NCBI GenBank assembly: GCA_905194675.1
Contig: CAJJTG010000022.1
Span: forward strand, 1 to 35,922
DNA from: an uncultured Collinsella sp.
Lineage (GTDB): Bacteria > Actinomycetota > Coriobacteriia > Coriobacteriales > Coriobacteriaceae
Reading direction: 5' to 3'
Length of the DNA stretch: 35,922 nucleotides
Shown here: positions 8,227 through 15,800 of the stretch, one piece after another
Layout: each line of letters begins with the position of its first letter
Numbering within the stretch: position 1 is the first letter of the stretch
Translations under genes and position numbers: made by a program
The notes under the pieces: model-generated
Seen by the model: the letters and a program-made list of their open reading frames with translations, nothing else
What the model was told of the DNA's origin: nothing
Databases searched by the model: none

Positions 8227-8892
8227 TCAGAGCTTATATTTGGCGCGGATGTAGCCGACGTATTCTTTGACGAGCTCGCGCTCCATGTCGTCGGCGTAAC
8301 GGAACTGCAGGCCGCAGACGTTACGGTACAGGCTACCCTTGGGCGCGCGGCGTACCCAGCACACAATGCCCAGCTGCTCGGGCAGCTCGTGGCGCTCGCC
8401 CTGCAGGCGGATCGTGGGCATTTGCACAGCCAGGGCCTCGCCCACGTCGGGGTAATCGTTGAGGTAGATAGCCAGACCGCCGGCCGAGACGTCGATGGTC
8501 ATGGCGTCCTCGGGCTCGGGGGTCGGCGCGTTGTCGCGCTGGTAGGTCAGGCGCATGGCGACCTTAAAACGCTCGTCGCGGCGCTTGACAAAGGTGCACT
8601 GCTCGGCGACTTTGCGCATTTTCCAGTAGGTGCGGATGCCCTTTTTCTCGACTGCCTCGGGATAGCCGGCGAGCACGAACGTCTCCTCGCCTACTTTGTA
8701 CTGCAGCAGCAGCTTTTGGTTTTCGTCCATGAGCAGCGGCTTGCCGGCGAGCATGGGCGCACTCATAAGAAAGTACGCCTCGTCCAGGTCCTCTTTGTAC
8801 GTGGCGAGCATGTTGAAGTCGGTTTTTTGGCCCATGGGCACGTCGAATGCCACCTGAAGCTTAGTCCCCGGCGTTATCTGTTGCTCTGCCAT
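8227..8892 (-). CDS. PilZ-domain c-di-GMP receptor with YcgR-like N-terminal domain
   Basis: A 221-residue cytoplasmic protein. The ATG at 8892 has GGGGAG just upstream. The N-terminal half (about 10-105) is laid out like the YcgR/PilZN domain. The C-terminal half is a PilZ domain with both c-di-GMP motifs: RRDERFKVAMRL (RxxxR type, about 103-114) and IDVSAGGLAIYL (D/NxSxxG, about 133-144). It is the first gene of a two-gene operon with the membrane protein at 7094-8221. No flagellar or type IV pilus genes are near, so its output may be that membrane protein. Diguanylate cyclases would have to be elsewhere. Confidence 0.9.
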   Translation of the reverse strand: MAEQQITPGTKLQVAFDVPMGQKTDFNMLATYKEDLDEAYFLMSAPMLAGKPLLMDENQKLLLQYKVGEETFVLAGYPEAVEKKGIRTYWKMRKVAEQCTFVKRRDERFKVAMRLTYQRDNAPTPEPEDAMTIDVSAGGLAIYLNDYPDVGEALAVQMPTIRLQGERHELPEQLGIVCWVRRAPKGSLYRNVCGLQFRYADDMERELVKEYVGYIRAKYKL

Positions 8893-9046
8893 GTATTCTC
8901 CCCTAGTCGCGGGCGCCGATATCATCGTCGTGCGCGATGCGCATTGGGCTATTGTAACTGCTTTGTCGCAGGTTTCGATGCGCGGTGCGTGAAATGCTGA
9001 GATGAGGGGCAGCGGGCAGGGCCAGCCGGCACGGCTGGCGCCGTAC

Positions 9047-9162
9047 GAGCGTGGATTATTGGACGGTTTTTGGGCTTTTGGCAGCCGATTTCGTCCGAAA
9101 ATCCACTGTCATTCGGTTGGCGTCCGATTATCCACGCTCGTGTGTCAGAAAATCCACGCTCA
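9047..9162. repeat. GAGCGTGG palindromic intergenic repeat (site 2)
   Basis: GAGCGTGGATTATTGGACGG at 9047 faces inverted units at about 9109 (CGTCCGAAAATCCACTGTC), 9121-9139 (CGTCCGATTATCCACGCTC) and 9148-9160 (AAAATCCACGCTC). One forward and three inverted units occupy most of the 303-bp gap between 8893 and 9195. Confidence 0.8.
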
Positions 9163-9195
9163 TCCGGCGGGCGCAACTACGGCCATCGATATTCG

Positions 9196-10671
9196 CTAGC
9201 GCATCTGCCCTGCACGCTCCGTTAGTCGATACTTGCGATTGCGGCTCGTCGCCGCTGCCGTAGGCTCAATCTCGCCCTGAGCAATAAGCGCATTAACGCG
9301 CGTCCTAACTTGAGAGACGGTAAGCCCCGTGTGCCCTGCCAGCTCGCGCGTTCCCAACTCGTCATAGCGCTTGAGGGCCGCCATGATCAGGTCCCCACCA
9401 TGATCGGCCTGCTCAACCTTGGAGCGATAGAGGACAACCTTAAACCGGTCAAAACCAGGGCAAAACAGGGGCTCGGCCAGACCGTGCGCACGCATGGCAT
9501 CGACCATCATCGGGATGCCCGATCCGTTGCCCTCGGCAGGAGAGCCCGCACCGTCGGGCAATGGGACAAGCGACATGAGCTTCACGAGCGTCGCGTTGCG
9601 GCACCGAGAACTACCGTCAAACAGATTCTCGCGAGTTTTTCCGCCATAAAGACCGCCAGGGTTCGTCACCTCGATACGGTCATCAAAGACGTCAACAGCG
9701 ATCGACTGTCCACAGAACCGATCTCTGTATTCTCGGTGGATTACGGCGTTGGCAATCGCCTCACGCAAGACTTCCTCGGGAATCTCCAGCGAGTCGATAC
9801 GCGAGACGCCTTGAACGGTCGAGGTGCGACGCAGGTTTTTGGCGACAGCCGCGACAGCATCCGAAATCATCTCGCCCAGGGTGCCCTCGCAGACTGTGCG
9901 GTCCATGAACCTCAACGACCCCGCCGCGCCCTTTTGAGTTCCCGCATGGACAGCTACATCAATAAAGAGCTTAGGATAGAACTGCTGAGGGTAAACGCCC
10001 GCGGCAAGGAGGCCAGCCTTGGTAACATTGCCCTGGGGGTCGAGGAAATTCAGACGCTCCATCTTTGTCTTCCTGTCCGTCGCACCGTGCATCGCTCGAG
10101 GCGTCAACGAATAGGCACGCTCTATCGTGCGGTCGACCAGCGACTCGTCGAGATCGCCCACACTCGTGCCGGGCACCGTATCGCGATCGCTAGGACTCGT
10201 CCGTTCGTATGACGACAGCGCCAAAACCTCGGTCGACGAAAGCGGCACGTCTTTGTCATCGATGCGCTTGTAGCTGCCGCCCTGGGCGCCCCGTTCTATT
10301 ACATAGCAAGGCTTGCTCGACGGGTCGAGCTCCTCGATTGTGATGACGAGAACAACGGTGCCCCGAAGCTCCACGCGCTCAATGGTGTATTTGGGCGGAT
10401 TGGCCAGCTTTCCGCGACCGCCGGCATCGCCCATGCCCGCCACGAATTGGTTGAGCACTTTCTCGGTCTCAAAGTTTGCAACTGGGACAAAACCCGCGCG
10501 CTCGCTCACTCCGAGCACGATGATGCCGCCGGCGGTATTCGCGAATGCGCTAACCGTTTCCCATACGTCGCGGGAAAGCGTCGTGGCGCTCTCTTTCACT
10601 TCGACGCTAAGGTCATCCGAGCCCATGCGCTTTAATGACTCGAGCAGACCGGCCAGCTCGCTTTCGTTCAT
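9196..10671 (-). CDS. AlbA_2 / ATP-binding (Schlafen-like) transcriptional regulator
   Basis: A 491-residue protein. The ATG at 10671 is preferred over the upstream GTG because AAAGGA is then 7 nt away. Residues about 15-120 form an AlbA_2 (Schlafen AlbA) domain: VEVKESATTLSRDVWETVSA, FANTAGGIIVLGVSE. About 225-345 match the HATPase_c_4 domain, with LREAIANAVIHREYRD and DRIEVTNPGGL. The C-terminus (about 425-490) is a winged helix (TRELAGHTGLTVSQVRTRVN). Proteins with this layout are putative DNA-binding regulators, often in accessory regions. Upstream lie two ATCTCTCGT arrays that are good candidate operators. A decayed paralogue lies at 20853-21049. The target genes are unknown. Confidence 0.85.
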   Translation of the reverse strand: MNESELAGLLESLKRMGSDDLSVEVKESATTLSRDVWETVSAFANTAGGIIVLGVSERAGFVPVANFETEKVLNQFVAGMGDAGGRGKLANPPKYTIERVELRGTVVLVITIEELDPSSKPCYVIERGAQGGSYKRIDDKDVPLSSTEVLALSSYERTSPSDRDTVPGTSVGDLDESLVDRTIERAYSLTPRAMHGATDRKTKMERLNFLDPQGNVTKAGLLAAGVYPQQFYPKLFIDVAVHAGTQKGAAGSLRFMDRTVCEGTLGEMISDAVAAVAKNLRRTSTVQGVSRIDSLEIPEEVLREAIANAVIHREYRDRFCGQSIAVDVFDDRIEVTNPGGLYGGKTRENLFDGSSRCRNATLVKLMSLVPLPDGAGSPAEGNGSGIPMMVDAMRAHGLAEPLFCPGFDRFKVVLYRSKVEQADHGGDLIMAALKRYDELGTRELAGHTGLTVSQVRTRVNALIAQGEIEPTAAATSRNRKYRLTERAGQMR

Positions 10672-10735
10672 CTGCACGTCCTTTCGCTCGGTCCGGCGGA
10701 GAATGCTGCAGACGGATTTCCCTCGTCTCTCAGTT

Positions 10736-10802
10736 ATCTCTCGTAATTATCTCTCGTCTTTCTGTTATCTCTCGTATTAGATATGAGTGAAAGATGAGAG
10801 AT
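10736..10802 (-). promoter_or_regulatory. ATCTCTCGT box array, block 1
   Basis: Three direct boxes ATCTCTCGT start at 10736, 10749 and 10767, and an inverted near-box (ATGAGAGAT) starts at 10794. The steps are 13, 18 and 27 nt. The block lies 64 bp upstream of the AlbA_2 regulator start and is probably its operator or another protein's binding platform. Confidence 0.7.
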
Positions 10803-10899
10803 AAGATATCTCTACCTGCTTCATTAAATCATGTTTTTGCTGGTGGAACAATCGATATTGAGACAATACCATGGTTGCTTGTCTCTTTGCTGTTGAGCT

Positions 10900-10966
10900 A
10901 TCTCTCGTAATTATCTCTCGTCTTTAATCTATCTCTCGTGTTAGTGACGAATGAGAGACGAGAGAT
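10900..10966 (-). promoter_or_regulatory. ATCTCTCGT box array, block 2
   Basis: Three exact direct boxes start at 10900, 10913 and 10931, and the exact inverse ACGAGAGAT starts at 10958. Steps of 13, 18 and 27 nt repeat those of block 1, 164 bp away, while most of the spacer bases differ. The boxes and their spacing therefore appear to be what is conserved. Confidence 0.7.
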
Positions 10967-10980
10967 GCGTGAGTGATGCA

Positions 10981-11001
10981 TGAGCGTGGATTATTGGACG
11001 G
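10981..11001. repeat. GAGCGTGG repeat, single unit (site 3)
   Basis: One unit, TGAGCGTGGATTATTGGACG, without an inverted partner. It stands between the box array and a terminator. Confidence 0.6.
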
Positions 11002-11019
11002 TCAGAAAATCCCTCAAAC

Positions 11020-11056
11020 AAAAAACGGGGCCGGCCTTACGCCGAGCCCCGTTTTC
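11020..11056 (-). terminator. Rho-independent terminator downstream of PTS remnant
   Basis: On the minus strand AACGGGGCTCGGC pairs with GGCCGGCCCCGTT (imperfect in the middle) and is followed by TTTTTTG. It ends transcripts coming through the PTS remnant. Confidence 0.8.
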
Positions 11057-11100
11057 AAACGGTCAGTTAGTTATCCAACGCGCGAGCATAGCAGTCAACA

Positions 11101-11811
11101 TTACGCCGCCGCGAACACTCCCAAGCCCGTTCCGATGATGCAGATTGCGAAGATGCCCAAGATGATCCAAATGGTCTTGACGCCCTTTTTATAGAGGGCA
11201 ACGCAAGCGAACGTTGCCAGCAAGGACAGCAGACCGGGGAAGATCGAATCGAACAGATCCTGCAGGACAATCTCCGAACCACCCACGTCAAAGGTCAAAG
11301 CAGTGGACAGCGAGACCTGTGCCGCAATCATGGCGCCGATAACGGTCATTCTGAGGACACCGGCAGCATGCGTCATGCGAGACATAAGGTTGTTCTCTTC
11401 GGACTGCTGCAAAAACTTGGTTCCCAAGTCGTAACCCAGATGGGCTGCGACGATACGCGTTGCAAAGTTAATCACGGAGTAGAGAAGGAAGACGGAGACG
11501 GGAAGGGCGAGCGCGACGGCAGTTGCCGTGCCTGTACCCGTAATGACGGCAAACGCGCAGCCAAGCACGCCGGAGGTATAGACCTCGGGAGGAACCGCCG
11601 CGCCGACCATGATGGCACCCATGAACATGGACTCCAAGGCAGCACCAACGATAACGCCCTGTTGAACGTCACCAAGAATCAAGCCAACGAACAGCTCGTA
11701 AACAACGGACGGCCAGGCATTGTAATGCCAAATAACTGCTCGTCCATGGACGCCATAATGCGACCAGTGCAACTAGGAGGTACTGGGCAACTATTTTGAT
11801 TAACCCCAGTA
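11101..11811 (-). pseudogene. Chimeric remnant of mannose-family PTS EIIC and EIID genes
   Basis: The intact frame (11101-11772, only a TTG start with no ribosome site) begins in EIIC (FVGLILGDVQQGVIVGAALE, MVGAAVPPEVYTSGVLG). It then runs in frame into the C-terminal half of EIID (LGYDLGTKFLQQSEENNLMS, MTVIGAMIAAQVSLSTAL, final KTIWIILGIFAICIIGTGLG). Compare the intact EIIC (15787) and EIID (14970). The EIIC N-terminus is found in other frames: MASMDEQLFGITMPGRPLFT ends at about 11700 by frameshift, and IVAQYLLVALVA lies upstream in a third frame. An internal deletion plus at least one, probably two, frameshifts explain this. A functional permease is very unlikely. Confidence 0.85.
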
Positions 11812-11817
11812 ATAAGC

Positions 11818-11852
11818 CTGCAGGCGAGACGTTCAGCACGTCTCGCCTGCAG
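11818..11852 (-). terminator. Hairpin after SIS gene copy 1
   Basis: A perfect 14-bp stem (11818-11831 with 11839-11852) lies 23 bp after the stop of the SIS gene. The T run is poor, so it may instead be a processing or protective hairpin. Confidence 0.6.
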
Positions 11853-11875
11853 ACAACAGCAGCAATTTGAAAGGA

Positions 11876-12910
11876 TTAGTAATTCATCTGGTGGTAGTAG
11901 CGACGCGTGGTGAGCGGGTGGTTGCGGACGTGCTCGAGATGGCAGCTCAGGCGCTCGGTGATGGTGTAGGTGACCATCGGGGAGACGATCTTGCGGAACT
12001 CGGGGTCGCTGAACGGCAGCTCGACCTCGGCGGTGTCAAACTTGTTCACGCGGACGTTGACGCCCTTCTCGTCGGCGAGCATGTGAGTGAAGTTGTCCAC
12101 GCGGTCCATGAGCTTACGGGTGTCGTCCTCGCCGTAGAGCATGATGAGGCTCGTGCCCTCCTCGCACAGCTCGATGGTGCCGTGGAAGAACTCGGCGGCG
12201 TGGATGGACTTGGTCTTGATCCACTGCATCTCCTCGAGGATGCACATGGCGTAGTCGTAGGCCTCGCCCCAGAGCATGCCGGAGCCGATCACCATGTGGT
12301 AGTCGGTGTCCTTGAAGTCCTCGGCCATGGCGGCGCAGCGCTCGTCCTGGGCGTCCTTGGCCTTGATGAGGTACGGAGCGATGTTGCCGAACTCTTCCAT
12401 GAAGGTGTCGTACTTGGGGAAGGCGCCGGCGTTCTTGAGGAAGCGGGCGACCAGCGTGATCTGGTAGGTGTAGATGGCCTCGCACAGAACGTCGTCCTCG
12501 GCGAAGCTGAAGAACTTGTAATCGGCGTACTCGGTGGCCGGGGTATTGTCGTTGGAGACATACATCAGCGTGCGGGCGCCCTGCTCCTGGCAGAACTTGG
12601 CAGCCTCAATGATCTCGGGGGTGGTGCCGGTACGGGTGGAGAAGACGCAGACAGAATCCTTGTTGAAGGCCTTGGGCGGGCACGCGAGGAACTCGGCGGC
12701 GATCTCGCAGTGGACGTCGACGTCGGCCGTGGTGGTCTCGACCCAGTACTTCATCGGGAGCGTGTGGGCCCAGGTGCCGCCGCAGCCGATGAAGAAGATG
12801 TTGGAATAGCCCTGCTCGCAGACCTCGTCCACGGCAGCCTCAATCTGAGGACGGAGAGCGAGGGCATCGCTCACAACCTTCTCGTAACGAGGCTCATCGA
12901 AATTGAACAT
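11876..12910 (-). CDS. SIS-domain sugar-phosphate deglycase/isomerase (FrlB/GfrE-like), copy 1
   Basis: A 344-residue cytoplasmic protein from ATG 12910. It has two SIS domains: the first about 30-160 (FFIGCGGTWAHTLP, VFSTRTGTTPEIIEAAKFCQ), the second about 200-330 (MVIGSGMLWGEAYDYAMCIL). The active-site segment is HAAEFFHGTIELCEEG, matching EF-HG-E in fructoselysine-6-phosphate deglycase FrlB, and the tail TTRRYYHQMNY fits the FrlB-type RRYY---EY end. The expected reaction is cleavage of a phosphorylated sugar-amine into glucose-6-phosphate and the amine. From 12910 back to 11891 it appears identical to copy 2 (19595-20614); I found differences only at 11882 and 11890 (one Gln/Lys change). 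Codons are far more GC-rich than in the adjoining PTS operon. Confidence 0.9.
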   Translation of the reverse strand: MFNFDEPRYEKVVSDALALRPQIEAAVDEVCEQGYSNIFFIGCGGTWAHTLPMKYWVETTTADVDVHCEIAAEFLACPPKAFNKDSVCVFSTRTGTTPEIIEAAKFCQEQGARTLMYVSNDNTPATEYADYKFFSFAEDDVLCEAIYTYQITLVARFLKNAGAFPKYDTFMEEFGNIAPYLIKAKDAQDERCAAMAEDFKDTDYHMVIGSGMLWGEAYDYAMCILEEMQWIKTKSIHAAEFFHGTIELCEEGTSLIMLYGEDDTRKLMDRVDNFTHMLADEKGVNVRVNKFDTAEVELPFSDPEFRKIVSPMVTYTITERLSCHLEHVRNHPLTTRRYYHQMNY

Positions 12911-12927
12911 AGCAATTATCCCTTCGT

Positions 12928-12964
12928 TTAATAGAACGAAATTCGTTCCAATGACAACTTGTCA
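12928..12964 (-). promoter_or_regulatory. Promoter with palindromic operator for SIS copy 1
   Basis: On the minus strand TTGTCA (12952-12957) and TATTAA (12928-12933) are 18 nt apart. The palindrome GAACGAAATTCGTTC (12934-12948) fills the spacer, and TGACAACTTGTCA (12952-12964) overlaps the -35. Such placement fits repression by a dimeric regulator. Copy 2 has a different upstream region. Confidence 0.6.
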
Positions 12965-13007
12965 TTTTGTTACGTATTAATACTTAATGGTCTAAATAAA
13001 AACCCTT

Positions 13008-13892
13008 CTAGGAAAGGGGGACCTGACTGTCTTTCATCTCGGCGAGTTTATGCTCGAATCCAAAGCCGCCGGGTTTAAGGCAATTTTTAGCTGAATAGTC
13101 AGCAGCGAACTCCATTGCATCCCGAATGATCCCCACATCGAGCGGTTGCTTTTTACTCCAGCCATGCGAGAGACAGCTCACAACAAACGCAGTGATATAC
13201 GAATCTCCCGCGCCCATGGTGTCAAGCGCATCTACGGGTCTTATATTTCCCTGGTACCATCGGGAACCGTCAAAGAACACAGGCCCCGTAGATCCCCGTG
13301 TAGCAATCGTGTAGCGACAACCATGCTCTATGGCCCTCTTCAATAGAACTTGAATCTGTTGATCGCTCTCGCCGGAACAGGAAAACAGACCAAGGGTTGT
13401 AGCAGGGCAAACAAGATCGAAATATGCGTCGGTTCGATACTTATCTTTAACGGAAAAGTCGTAAACCGCCACAGCGGGAAGATCTTGAACTAGGTGCACA
13501 TCATCCTGCAGCTTTGCATTGACGCTGGTAAAAACCGCATCGAATCCCTGAAGAAACTTGATATCAGAATCGTTGATGTGGGTTTTGTGCGCCCAGCAAG
13601 CCCCTGTATCGTAACCAACTTCGACACGTTCACCGTCGTAAACATTTACATCGCAAGTCTTGGTTGTCGCTTTTTCAGGCATAGATGATTGCGAAAGGTC
13701 AACGTTCAGCGAAGAAAGGGCATCGGTGATTATTCGCCCTCCCAGGTCGTTGCCGATCTCCCCAATATACGCAGCCTGTGCGCCAAGCATGCTTGCATGG
13801 GCAGCGACGTTTACGGCATTGCCACCAGGATACATAACGCCTTTGTTGAGATAGCGATCAATAACGTTGTCGCCAATTGCTGCGATTTTCAC
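13008..13892 (-). CDS. PfkB-family sugar kinase, fructoselysine 6-kinase (FrlD)-like
   Basis: A 294-residue kinase. The start is GTG 13892: GGGAGG (13900-13905) is 7 nt before it, and VKIAAIGDNVIDRY then aligns with the start of FrlD. Hallmarks are PGGNAVNVAAHASMLGA (substrate side, about 23-39) and the C-terminal PfkB signature DTMGAGDSYITAFV (about 224-237), with GAGD carrying the catalytic Asp. FrlD phosphorylates fructoselysine at O6. The gene is the last of the PTS operon, 30 bp after the SIS gene. A kinase is unexpected beside a PTS that already phosphorylates its substrate: it may act on substrate entering by another route or released inside. Another sugar substrate is possible. Confidence 0.85.
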   Translation of the reverse strand: MKIAAIGDNVIDRYLNKGVMYPGGNAVNVAAHASMLGAQAAYIGEIGNDLGGRIITDALSSLNVDLSQSSMPEKATTKTCDVNVYDGERVEVGYDTGACWAHKTHINDSDIKFLQGFDAVFTSVNAKLQDDVHLVQDLPAVAVYDFSVKDKYRTDAYFDLVCPATTLGLFSCSGESDQQIQVLLKRAIEHGCRYTIATRGSTGPVFFDGSRWYQGNIRPVDALDTMGAGDSYITAFVVSCLSHGWSKKQPLDVGIIRDAMEFAADYSAKNCLKPGGFGFEHKLAEMKDSQVPLS

Positions 13893-13922
13893 CTCAACGC
13901 CTCCCATCACGTACGGTCTTTA

Positions 13923-14921
13923 TTAGTACTCGACCTTGCGGTAATAACGGCGGATGTCGAGCGAATGGTCACGAATTTCCTCGAAATTCTTGCTCACACG
14001 CGAGAGAATGGCATTGAGCACCACCGGAGAAAGCATCCAGCGGAATTCATCACTGATACCCGGCAACTCATAATCATGTGTATCGAATACGGTGAAATCA
14101 TCCGCATATTGCTTACAGAAGCGTGCAACGCGCTCATCAAGAGGCCTAGTCTGCGCCTCCGTCATTGCGAGCGCGACACAAACGCCCGGCTCAACAAGTT
14201 CGATAGTGCCATGGAAGAACTCAGGCGATGTAACGGATTTGGTGCGCAGCCATTGGGACTCCTCGAGCACACACATGGCAAACGAATACGTGGGGCCCCA
14301 CAGATTGCCAGAACCGATCCAGATCTGATACGGGTCGTCCTTGTGCTTCAGAGCATATGCGCGAGCCATCTCGTCAGCGTTCTTGCCGACGGAAACGAGA
14401 GCAGCAGGGAGATTCACAAGCTCATCAGCGAAGCGATCGTAGTCATCGAAAAAGCCCCTGTTCTTGAGAATCTTTCCAATCAGAAGGTACAGCACGAGCT
14501 CCATAGGACGACCCTGCTTATAGATCACTCCATAATCGGAAAGTTCACCAAGCGGTGAACCGTCCACGCCAAGCGTAGAGACAATGGTGCAGCCTGCGTC
14601 TTTTGCCGCCTTTGCCGCTGCGACCGTCTCTTTGGTGTCGCCCGACTTGGACGCCATGAACGCCAAGGTCCCCTTACCGATGCGCCGATTGCCAACCGTG
14701 AGGAAATCTGCCGAAACTTGGGGCTGGACGGGAATATCGGACATAACAGAAACCATATAGTCAAACGGCTGCATCATCGCAAGCGAGCCACCTGACGAGG
14801 TGAAGAAAATCGAATCGAAACCCTTTTCGCAAATTTCGTCAGCAATGCGTTCAATTTCGGCACGTTGATTGTAGATATAAGCACCGTTATCGAGAATTGC
14901 CTGTTCATCAAATGAAACCAT
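13923..14921 (-). CDS. SIS-domain deglycase (FrlB/GfrE/GfrF-like) of the PTS operon
   Basis: A 332-residue protein from ATG 14921 with AAAGG upstream. It has two SIS domains (SIFFTSSGGSLAMMQPFDYM near 36-55; IWIGSGNLWGPTYSFAMCVL near 195-214), the segment TSPEFFHGTIELVEPG and the tail DIRRYYRKVEY, which closely resembles the FrlB end. In the related gfr system of Salmonella, PTS-imported glucoselysine or fructoselysine 6-phosphate is split by GfrE/GfrF, which are FrlB relatives. It lies 48 bp behind EIID. It is clearly diverged from the SIS pair at 11876 and 19580, so the deglycases here may have different substrates. Confidence 0.88.
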   Translation of the reverse strand: MVSFDEQAILDNGAYIYNQRAEIERIADEICEKGFDSIFFTSSGGSLAMMQPFDYMVSVMSDIPVQPQVSADFLTVGNRRIGKGTLAFMASKSGDTKETVAAAKAAKDAGCTIVSTLGVDGSPLGELSDYGVIYKQGRPMELVLYLLIGKILKNRGFFDDYDRFADELVNLPAALVSVGKNADEMARAYALKHKDDPYQIWIGSGNLWGPTYSFAMCVLEESQWLRTKSVTSPEFFHGTIELVEPGVCVALAMTEAQTRPLDERVARFCKQYADDFTVFDTHDYELPGISDEFRWMLSPVVLNAILSRVSKNFEEIRDHSLDIRRYYRKVEY

Positions 14922-14969
14922 GAGATATACCTTTCTAATTCAATTGGGCCAGACGGCGAAATCAACCAT

Positions 14970-15800
14970 TTAGATTGCAAACACTCCGAAGAAGGAGCCG
15001 ACGATACCAACCGCCATGAGAATAACGAGAATCCAAGCAATTTTGACCTTGTGCTGGACGAGTTCGTAAACTCCAAGTGTCACAAGCAGCGGCAGCAGGC
15101 TCGGCATGATACCGTCGATGATGCTTTGGATAGTCTGCGCACTGTCGCCGGTACCGAGAGAACCAGCCACGCTGACCGATACAAGGTTGGGCACCATAGC
15201 GCCGATAACCATAAGACCGAGAATTGCAGCCCCCATAGTGAGCTTTGGCATAAGACCAGATTTCTCGATCTTGCTCAAGAAACTGGTTCCGAATCCATAG
15301 CCCCATTTAAGGCAGAACCAACGAATCAGATAATGCGGAACATTGAATACGACAAGGAAGAGAAGCGGGCCGAGAATGTTACCCTGCATAGCAAGCGACA
15401 CACCCAAGCCAGTGGCGATGACACGCAACGTTCCCCAGAACAGAGAGTCACCGATGCCGGCCAGCGGGCTCATAAGAGCGGCCTTTACGCTGTTGATGGA
15501 GGATTCGTCAAAATCCTCTTCGTTAGCGTTTGCCTCTTCCATCGCTGCCGAAATGCCCAGAATTAATGTTGAGACATAAGGAGTGGTGTTGAAGAACTCC
15601 ATGTGACGCTTAGCAGCAGCAGCCTGGTCATCCTTATTCTTATACACGCGACGAATGATGGGAAGCATGGAGAAGCAGTATCCCATGTGCTGCTGGCGCT
15701 CGTAGTTCCAGGAGTACTCCATCGTAAGCGAACGGAAAAATACCGATTTTAGATCACGCTTTGTAATCTTGTTGGAACTGGTGTCATTAGAAGTCGTCAT
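14970..15800 (-). CDS. PTS EIID, mannose/fructose/sorbose family
   Basis: A 276-residue membrane protein. ATG 15800 (MTTSNDTSSN) is chosen for GGGAG 8 nt upstream; it overlaps the end of the EIIC gene by 14 nt, as is usual in these operons. Family features are WNYERQQHMGYCFSMLP near 35, SPLAGIGDSLFWGTLR near 112, FNVPHYLIRW near 150, GYGFGTSFL near 165 and a hydrophobic C-terminus. With EIIC it forms the translocating complex. The intact gene shows that the 11101 remnant carries the EIID C-terminal half. Confidence 0.95.
   Translation of the reverse strand: MTTSNDTSSNKITKRDLKSVFFRSLTMEYSWNYERQQHMGYCFSMLPIIRRVYKNKDDQAAAAKRHMEFFNTTPYVSTLILGISAAMEEANANEEDFDESSINSVKAALMSPLAGIGDSLFWGTLRVIATGLGVSLAMQGNILGPLLFLVVFNVPHYLIRWFCLKWGYGFGTSFLSKIEKSGLMPKLTMGAAILGLMVIGAMVPNLVSVSVAGSLGTGDSAQTIQSIIDGIMPSLLPLLVTLGVYELVQHKVKIAWILVILMAVGIVGSFFGVFAI

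Noticed and set aside
6806..8254. A 482-codon plus-strand frame over the membrane-protein gene
   Set aside because: It overlaps a convincing minus-strand gene with a transmembrane helix and a terminator. Its translation is a repetitive Val/Gly/His-rich shadow.
11867..12931. Long plus-strand frames opposite both SIS copies
   Set aside because: They are identical in both copies only because the DNA is. The protein is a low-complexity Val/Gly/Leu/Asp shadow.
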